NCBI GenBank assembly: GCA_945910005.1
Contig: OX246746.1
Coordinates: 13,122,563-13,186,562, forward strand
Reading direction: 5' to 3'
DNA: 64,000 nt
Origin: Isoperla grammatica
Lineage: Eukaryota; Arthropoda; Insecta; Plecoptera; Perlodidae
A program made the position numbers and the translations under genes. This document shows positions 51,801 through 60,800 of this stretch, piece by piece; position 1 is the stretch's first letter, and each line of letters starts with the position of its first letter. The notes below the pieces were generated by a model, which saw nothing but the letters and a program-made list of their open reading frames with translations, was not told the origin of the DNA and did no database searches.

Positions 51801-54800
51801 CCTCCCCACCCTCCCTCATCACCTCCTTTTCGTCAATCTATTTCTAAATTCCCTTACTGACTCGCACTCAACAACCTCCTCGGGTTCTCATTCAACTCAT
51901 TCCATTCCCTTACCGTTCTCTCAACAAAACCAAACCTACCCACATCACTTCTCACTACCCGACGCTGAAACTTCCAATTATAAACTCTATAAACTCCTTC
52001 TTGCCACCTGCTCTGGATTTTCCCCCACCCTCCTTTCCCCCTAGCTGCTCTATATAGATTACACATCCTATCACTCCTCCGTCTCTCCTCTAAGGACTCC
52101 CAACCCAGTTGGCCCCACCATTGCTGTAACACTATCATAAGCCCTTACTACATTCCCTAACCTATACCGTAAAGTATCGACTTTCCGCTGTGCGTCTCAT
52201 GTCCCGCCATTCTTCCCGTCGGGACGTAGGCCTACTTTTGTACCGCTTTTTCGAAAATGCAATATCAAAGATTTTTAGCTTTTCGAACTTCACGCGTAGC
52301 CTACTACCTCGCATCCCTTTCTTATTAATGACAGGACACATTTCAAGAGTGACCATATTATTCTCTCATCTGGAAATATAAAACAAAATATTGTTGAATT
52401 TTGGAGCTGGGAGAAAACGTTTTATTTTGTAAACGTTTATTTTTCCGAATTTTTCGCGTTTAAACGTAACACCCCTCCTTTTCACAAAATGATACTAAAA
52501 AAATTAGTTGTAACGTTCACGAAAATAAATTTTTAACAAAATAATACGTGTGATTTATTATTAGGCCTATCTATTGTTGATTATATTCTCCACCTTTTTG
52601 TGTCCAACTGTCCACAGTTATTTTGACCCCACACACTAAGCAATGCCTATGGGGGGGGGGGGGGGGGGGGGATTGGTCGGCGAGGTATGGGATCGCGGTT
52701 AAACGTGTATGAATATTTTCATAGGTATATTTTTGCGCGGGCGTTTACACGTTTTAACGACTCCGCCCTATTGAATTTTCCCTTGCTTTCCCGGAACGAA
52801 TTGGTCAACCACTCTCGAGCCCGTGTTTCCCGTAACGAACCCAACGTGGAGTGACAAGAAAAATTGGCTACATTTATCCACAATAAAAAAATAAAATCAA
52901 TGATGATTACTGGCCATCCATGTCCATGTCTATAGGCCTATAATAAATAATATTTATTAGACCATAGTAGAGTAGTAGTAGACTTAAGCCTACATACATG
53001 TTAATGTTATTTTGCATGACAAGATAAACAATTCAAGCATTAAAAACTGTGAATCTCGTATTATTGCCACCCCCCCCCCCCCCCCCACACACACATATTG
53101 AACCTTCTAAAACCCGAAGTTTGAAATATTCGTAATTGTCCCGCTTTTTTGGACTGTAAATCTGGGCACCCTAGTTTCAAGTAGATTGGTAGGAACTCTG
53201 GTAGGGACTACTTTAGTTCGTAATTTAATAATTTAATACATTTAATCAAGCTCAAGTGATCAAGACCATTGATCGAATTGTCTTCGTTGAATCTCTTTGT
53301 CAACTTAAGATATAATATAACTAGTTGCAGCCTATTGACCAATGGCAGCTAATTTCTACAGTAGGCCCAAGCTACTCTTTATATTCATTCACGTGACGTC
53401 ACGGACATTGTTGGCGCCCATATTCCCATACATAAGGTATTGTGGTTCCCACCAGGGGGGGACTGGCATAAAAAGTCCCCGAGATGCTGGGTTTCGGGGG
53501 GCCCGCACGAGGTGGCGTGGCGCAGCTGGGGTCTGGGGCGAAGCCACCCAGCCGCCGGAGGCAAATACGGCGATGGCGCAAAAATTTGTTTGGGTTGCTT
53601 TAAATTTTATGGCCTAAAATGCGATTTTAGAGCGCAATTAACAGAAGCCACCCTACCAATAGCAAAATAATTTCAATTATATTCAATTCATTCATTGAAT
53701 ATTTACAATAAATATTACAATAAATTCAATTATAATTTCAAAATAATGCTTTATAGAGTGGGGTTGACTTTTTTAGCAATAACCAGAGAAGTATTTGTAT
53801 CATAGGAACTTTCTGGTGGCCGCCCCGGGGCCTGGACTTACAAAGGGCCCGGGATGCGATCGTATCCCGGCATCCCTAGCCAGTCCGCGCTTGGCAATTC
53901 CCCTAGCTTCCCCATTGTAAGAATGAAAAAGCACACCTGTTTACCAAAAACACCTAACAGTAGACCAACATGTAGGCCCTAACTACACATGATTAAATTA
54001 TGTATCACATTGAAGATGATTAAACGTTGATTAAAACAGATCTTTAAAAAGTAGTTAAAATCAAACTCGTTTTCGAGATTACACAAATCCCCTATCGTAC
54101 CCATTGTAAGAGTGAAAAACCTACACCTGTTTACCAAAACATGGTACAGTAGACCAACATGTAACTACACATGATTAAATTATGTATCACATCGTAGATA
54201 ATTAAACGTTGATTAAAACAGATCTTTAAAAAATAGTTGTAATCAAACTCGTTTTGGAGATTACGCAATTCCCCTATCTTTCCCATTGTAAGATTGAAAA
54301 ACCTACACCTGTTTACCAAAACACGGTACCGTAGACCACCATGTAACTACACATGATTAAATTATGTATCACATTGTAGATAATTAAACGTTGATTAAAA
54401 CAGATCTTTAAAAAATAGTTGTAATCAAACTCGTTTTGGAGATTACGCAATTCCCCTATCTTTCCCATTGTAAGATTGAAAAACCTACACCTGTTTACCA
54501 AAACACGGTACCGTAGAGACCAACATGTAACTACACATGGTTAAATTATGTATCACATTGTAGATAATTAAACGTTGATTAAAACAAAGCTTTAAAAAGT
54601 AGTTGTAATCAAACTCGTTTTGGAGATTACGCAATTAATCGAATTTGTTTTGGAGATTACGCAATTCCCCTATCTTTCCCATTGTAAGATTGAAAAACCT
54701 ACACCTGTTTACCAAAACACGGTACCGTAGACCACCATGTAACTACACATGATTAAATTATGTATCACATTGTAGATAATTAAACGTTGATTAAAACAGA

Positions 54801-57800
54801 TCTTTAAAAAATAGTTGTAATCAAACCCATTTTGGAGATTACGCAATTCCCCTATCTTTCCCATTGTAAGATTGAAAAACCTACACCTGTTTACCAAAAC
54901 ACGGTACAGTAGACCAACATGTAACTACACATGATTAAATTATGTATCACATTGTAGATAATTAAACGTTGATTAAAACAAAGCTTTAAAAAGTAGTTGT
55001 TATCAAACTCGTTTTGGAGATTACGCAATTAATCGAATTCGTTTTGGAGATTACGCAATTACCCTATCTTTCCCATTGTAAGATTGAAAAACCTACACCT
55101 GTTTACCAAAACACGGTACAGTAGACCAACATGTAACTACACATGGTTAAATTATGTATCACATTGTAGATAATTAAACGTTGATGAAAACAAAGCTTTA
55201 AAAAGGTTGTAATCAAACTCGTTTTGGAGATTACCCAATTAATCGAATTCGTTTTGGAGATTACGCAATTCCCCTATCTTTCCCATTGTAAGATTGAAAA
55301 ACCTACACCTGTTTACCAAAACACGGTACAGTAGACCAACATGTAACTACACATGGTTAAATTATGTATCACATTGTAGATGGTTAAACGTTGATTAAAA
55401 CAAAGCTTTAAAAAGTAGATGTAATCAAACTTGTTTTTGAGATTACGCAATTCCCAGGGGCGGACTGGCATAAAAAGGACCAGGATGCTGGGTTTCGGAG
55501 GGCCCGCACGAGGTGGTGTCGTGCAGCTGAGGTCTGGGGCGAAGCCCCAGCCGCTGGAGGCAAATACGCCAAATACGTAAAAAATGTTTGGGTTGCATTG
55601 AATTTTATGGCAAAAAATGCGATTTTAGATTAACAGAGGCCACCCTACCAGTAGCAAAATAATTTCAATTATATTCAATTAATTCATTGAATATTTACAA
55701 TAAATATTCCAATAAATAGGCCTACAATTAAAATTTCAAAATAATACTTATTACCTAATTTATAGGATTACTATGTATGGTGTCAAATGAATACGCAAAT
55801 AAAATGTGGATGATAATAGGCTAATTATGGCAGGATTCAAACACATTGCGCCATGAGTCCATGACGTACAGTGGATGGGGTCATTCCATGAAAAATCAAC
55901 CAATTTGGAATTAATTTGTTGCTGACATGTTTGGGATATTTTTCAAATTAAGCTCATTGATAACTACTTACTTGTAGATAACAACACAATTTTTTTTATT
56001 TTTTTCGGATGAACGGTTTAGAAGTTACGGGCCTTGAAAGTTCAGTCCGCGTCGCGAAAATGGCAAATTTAAGGGTTTGCGTTTAATAGTGCCACACCTA
56101 AAGGGGTGAAGCTTTTGGTTTGATTTTTCCTTTCCAGGACCATAATTGAATAGTTCTACTAGAATATGTTTTCAGAAATTTGATATTTAACATGCAAGTA
56201 GTCCAAACTGAAGGTCAAAGTCATCAAATTAATTTGTCGTTTTTGCAGATTTTGGGGTGTAATAACTCTGAGGGGGTTGAAGATAACCATCCAATTCTTT
56301 TTGCATAATATACTCTTTAGCCTTGTGTATTAGGAAAAAAATACAATTTTTTGTTTTTCTGTACCCTTCGTACCCAAAAATATTCCCAAAATGTAGCGAA
56401 AGTCAAATTTTGACATTTTCAAGGTCAAGTTATAGAAAAGGGGTAACTTCAAAAAAATTGAAAATTTTGTGTTTTGTTTAACTATCTGCAAAGAACAAAA
56501 CTGCCAAATATTTATGTGTTACTCAATCTGGTTTAGGAGTTACAGCCCCTCTAAAAAGGCAGTAATTCACCCACTTTACAAGTAGGCGTACAGTGTGATT
56601 CTCAAATATAAAACACTATTTAGGCCAATATTTTACCTAATTACCTTTAAAAATAAATAAACATGTCTTAACCATGTCCCGAAAATCCGGTTTAGGGGGG
56701 TGGAAAAAGGGGGTGATTTTTATGAGGACACCAATATCAAAAAAACCGAAGATGTTACAGATGTGAAAATTGGTATTTAGATTATCCTTCAAAAATAAAG
56801 GAATAGTACATGTTTTACCACTTTCCTTAAACCCTGTTAAGAAGGATGAAAAGGGGTGGTGCAGTGTAGGGGGTGAATTTTTTTATCTCTAAAACCAAAG
56901 ATATTCGAGATGTGAAAATTGGTACACAGATTCTTCTGCATAAACAAACACGTATTTTACCATTTTTCAAAAATCTAGTAAATGGTGGTCAAAAAGGGGG
57001 TAGTTTTTTAAATGAGGCTACCTGTACCGGTATCTAACAAACCGACACTGTATAAGCCGTAAAAAATTGATATTTAGGTTAACCTTAAAAAACAAAGTAG
57101 TACACGTGTGATACCATTTTCTGAAAATCCCGTTAATGGGGGTGAGAAGCGGGGGTGGATTTTTTTTTAAAGATTCCTATACCTCCAAAATCGTTAACGG
57201 TAACCGTAAACGCTACAGGCTTGAAAATTTGTATAAATATTTCTTGAAACATAAAGAAACAAGTATTTGAATATTTTTTGCAAATCCAGTTAAGGGGGTG
57301 AAAACACGGGGTGATTTTTTAAAACTAAAAAATGGAACATGTTAGTCGTGAAATTTGGTATTACTATTTACATACTCATTTAAAAATATGTAAACAATTG
57401 ATTTACAATTTTTTGAAAATCCAGTAAGGGGGGCAGGGGTTACAAGAGGGGGTGAATTATTTTTTGAGCATAAGTATATTTCGAAAACGGATGATGTTGC
57501 AGATGTGAAAATTGCCAATTGGTATTTTGATTCTTCTTTAAGATTAAATAAACACATGTTTTACAATTTTTCTTAAATCAATTTAAGACAAGTGAAAACG
57601 GGGTTAAAAAGGAGGGAGTGAATATTTTATTTCAATAACTGAAAATGTTTTAGACGAGAAACTCAGCATTTAGTTTAGATTAGATAATTAAAGATTCAGT
57701 AGTTAGATAATTCAGTTTAGAATTAAAAGACACTAGTTTTACCATTTTCTGAAAATCCAGTTGAGAAGAAATGAAAACGTGGGGGTGAATTTTAGTATGA

Positions 57801-60800
57801 GCACCACCCCTTTTCATCCTTCTTAACAGGATGTTAGGAAAATGGTAAAACATGTACTATTCCAATATTTTTTAAGGACAATCTTACCACAAATTTTCAT
57901 GTCTGTAACATCTTTGGTTTTTGAGATATTGGTGTCCTCACAAAAAATCACCCCCTTTTTCCACCCCCGTAAACTGGATTTTCGGGACATGTCAAAGACA
58001 TGTTTATTTATATTTAAAGGTAATTTGGTAAAATATTGGCCTAAATAGTGTTTTATATTTGAGAATCACACTGTACGCCTACTGGTAAAGTGGGCGAATT
58101 ACTGCCTTTTAGAGGGGCTGTAACTCCTAAACCAGATTGAGTAACACGTAAATATTTGGCAGTTTTGTTCTTTGCAGATAGTTAAACAAAACACCAAATT
58201 TTCAATTTTTTTGAAGTTACCCCTTTTCTATAACTTGACCTTGAAAATGTCAAAATTTGACTTTCGCTACATTTTGGGAATATTTTTGGGTACGAAGGGT
58301 ACAGAAAAACAAATTTTTTTATTTTTTTCCTATTACACAAGGCTAAAGAGTATATTATGCAAAAAGAATTGGATGGTTATCTTCAACCCCCTCAGAGTTA
58401 TTACACCCCAAAATCTGCAAAAACGACAAATTAATATGATGACTTTGACCTTCAGTTTGGACTACTTGCATGTTAAGTATCAAATTTCTGAAAACATATT
58501 CTAGTAGAACTATTCAATTATGGTCCTAGAAAGGAAAAATCAAACCAAAAGCTTCACCCTTTTAGGTGTGGCACTATTAAACGCAAACCCTTAAATTTGC
58601 CATTTTCGCGACGCGGACTGAACTTTCAAGGCCTGTAACTTCTAAACCGTTCATCCGAAAAAAATAAAAAAAATTGTGTTACTATCTGCAAGTAAGTAGT
58701 TATCAATGATCCAACTTGGAAAAATATCAGAAATAAGTCGGCAACCTACATTGGTTGAACTTCCATGGAATGACCCGATGGCAAACCTCACGTTAAATAT
58801 CGTATTCTACAAGGGTATTCAAAAAAGCCAATTTGGAAGCTGCTAGTCCAAGATACACAATCCAGACAGCTTACCACTAATATTATCAACAAAAAAAAAC
58901 ATTTGGGGAGGGGGTAATAAGTGGGTAATAATAAGTAATATTGAAATAAATAAAACTTCCAGTGCTAGCAACATTTTCCAGAAGTCACTTTCATGCTTTA
59001 TGATTACTGAAGAAATTTCTAGTGTGAAGTGTGCAGAGAAAATTTGACAGTGAATGCCCACACTTACAATGCCCGAAATCCCTGACTATCTTTTGAGCCT
59101 ATACCCACCCTCATTGGTGCTTACATTATAAAGATATTATAAATACAGTTTTGTTGATCTATATGTGGAGATCAGATGAATTCTATCAGCAAGTTAAAGT
59201 TTGGAAATTGGGTATTGAAATTGACCTTTCCTCCCCACTAAATAATCTAGGTATAATAGACAAGAGGTTATAACATGCGACACTCTAATTCGGGAGGTTG
59301 CTGGTTTGATTCCAGCCACAGGCTTTCCAGGTTTACCTCGGTCAAAAGGAGAATGCTGGGATTGAGTCTTTGAAAATTCCCTGTCTGTCCACACCTACCT
59401 CGGTATCCTAATATACCCCGTACGTCATCAAAAGAGGGGCACATCGAATAATGCTGGTGTGCACCCTACAGCAGGGATTTCTACAAACAATTATTATAAC
59501 CATACAGGCTCCATATATAAGTATGCCCTATAGTCTATAGGACTAAACAGTATATACAGTAATCCTCCTTTAATTCAAATTTCAAGGGACCCTAAAAACT
59601 CACATTTGAATTACAAGATTTTGAATTAAAAGAACATTAACACTATGCACCATACCTAAATCTTCTGCTGGGACTCCATCAATAGTTTGAATTATACATA
59701 ATTTTGAGTTAACCGAACTTTTGAATTAAGGAGGAACTACTGTATTCAATCGGTGTCACCTAAAATATCTTCATTATGCCTACAATGTGATTTCTACAAA
59801 CAAATATCAAGTATGCAATTTATTGCAAATCTGTGGAACATAATATGTGATAGAAGACAACCCTATCGTCATTTCTGGCATTACTGATGACCCGATTATG
59901 TAGCCTACTTACAATTTTAAATTTACACTTTTCTTAATGTTGTGTCAAGATACCAATGTGATGACCATAGTAAAATGAATAATAATAGGTAGTGATAATG
60001 ATAGTGTTAATAGTGTTGCACAGATACTAAGACACATTCATTGTACACTTCCAACCCTTCACTCACAACAAAGAACCCCTTTTAATTCCATTCTTAAAAC
60101 AACTTAAGCTAGCCTATATAGTTTTATTTTATCTTTTTAGTTTATTTGGGCTAAATTTACATCCCAAGATAAGTTAGAAGAACATACAATATCATCCTTG
60201 TATTGCACATTTCATTACAAGATTAACATTATATAGTACAATTTATCTGTACGCCTATAGACCTACCTACATGACCAAAAATATCGTAAAACTAAAGCCT
60301 TATATTTTCTATAACTTTGTTGTATTCAATATGAGCAGGAATTCTAAAATCTAGGTTAGTTTTTCAAATCTTAATCAAAACTAAATGTGTGCAGTTTTGA
60401 GTTTTCACTTTTGATATACATAGCAAACTTGTCTTTAACCTAGTAGGCCTAATATGCAATCTTACCTTTATATTTTGTGGAGGGTCTTCAAATGATAGGA
60501 GCATGTATCTATCACCACGACTTTCTGGTGATCTCTGCCGCACCTAGAAATAACACTAAATTAGAAAGGTACCTAGCACATGAAGCAAGCTTTGGCTTTT
60601 AATAACTACAGCAAGTACATTTAAGTTGACCTTGACCATACAATTTTCACATTACATTTCAAAAGTGCTAGACAAATGTAAATACATTTATAAATCACCA
60701 AGACAATACTATCATATTAATGGAAGTTTCAGTGGCAGGTGGTAAGAAGTGATCTGGGTAGGTTTGGATTTGTTGAAGGAACGGTTAGGGTATGGAATGA

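Noticed and set aside
54131..54897. Three near-identical 62-codon minus-strand frames
   Set aside because: They recur only because they fall in successive units of the satellite array.
58172..58504. 110-codon plus-strand frame
   Set aside because: It lies in the right arm of the foldback element and shows no transposase features.
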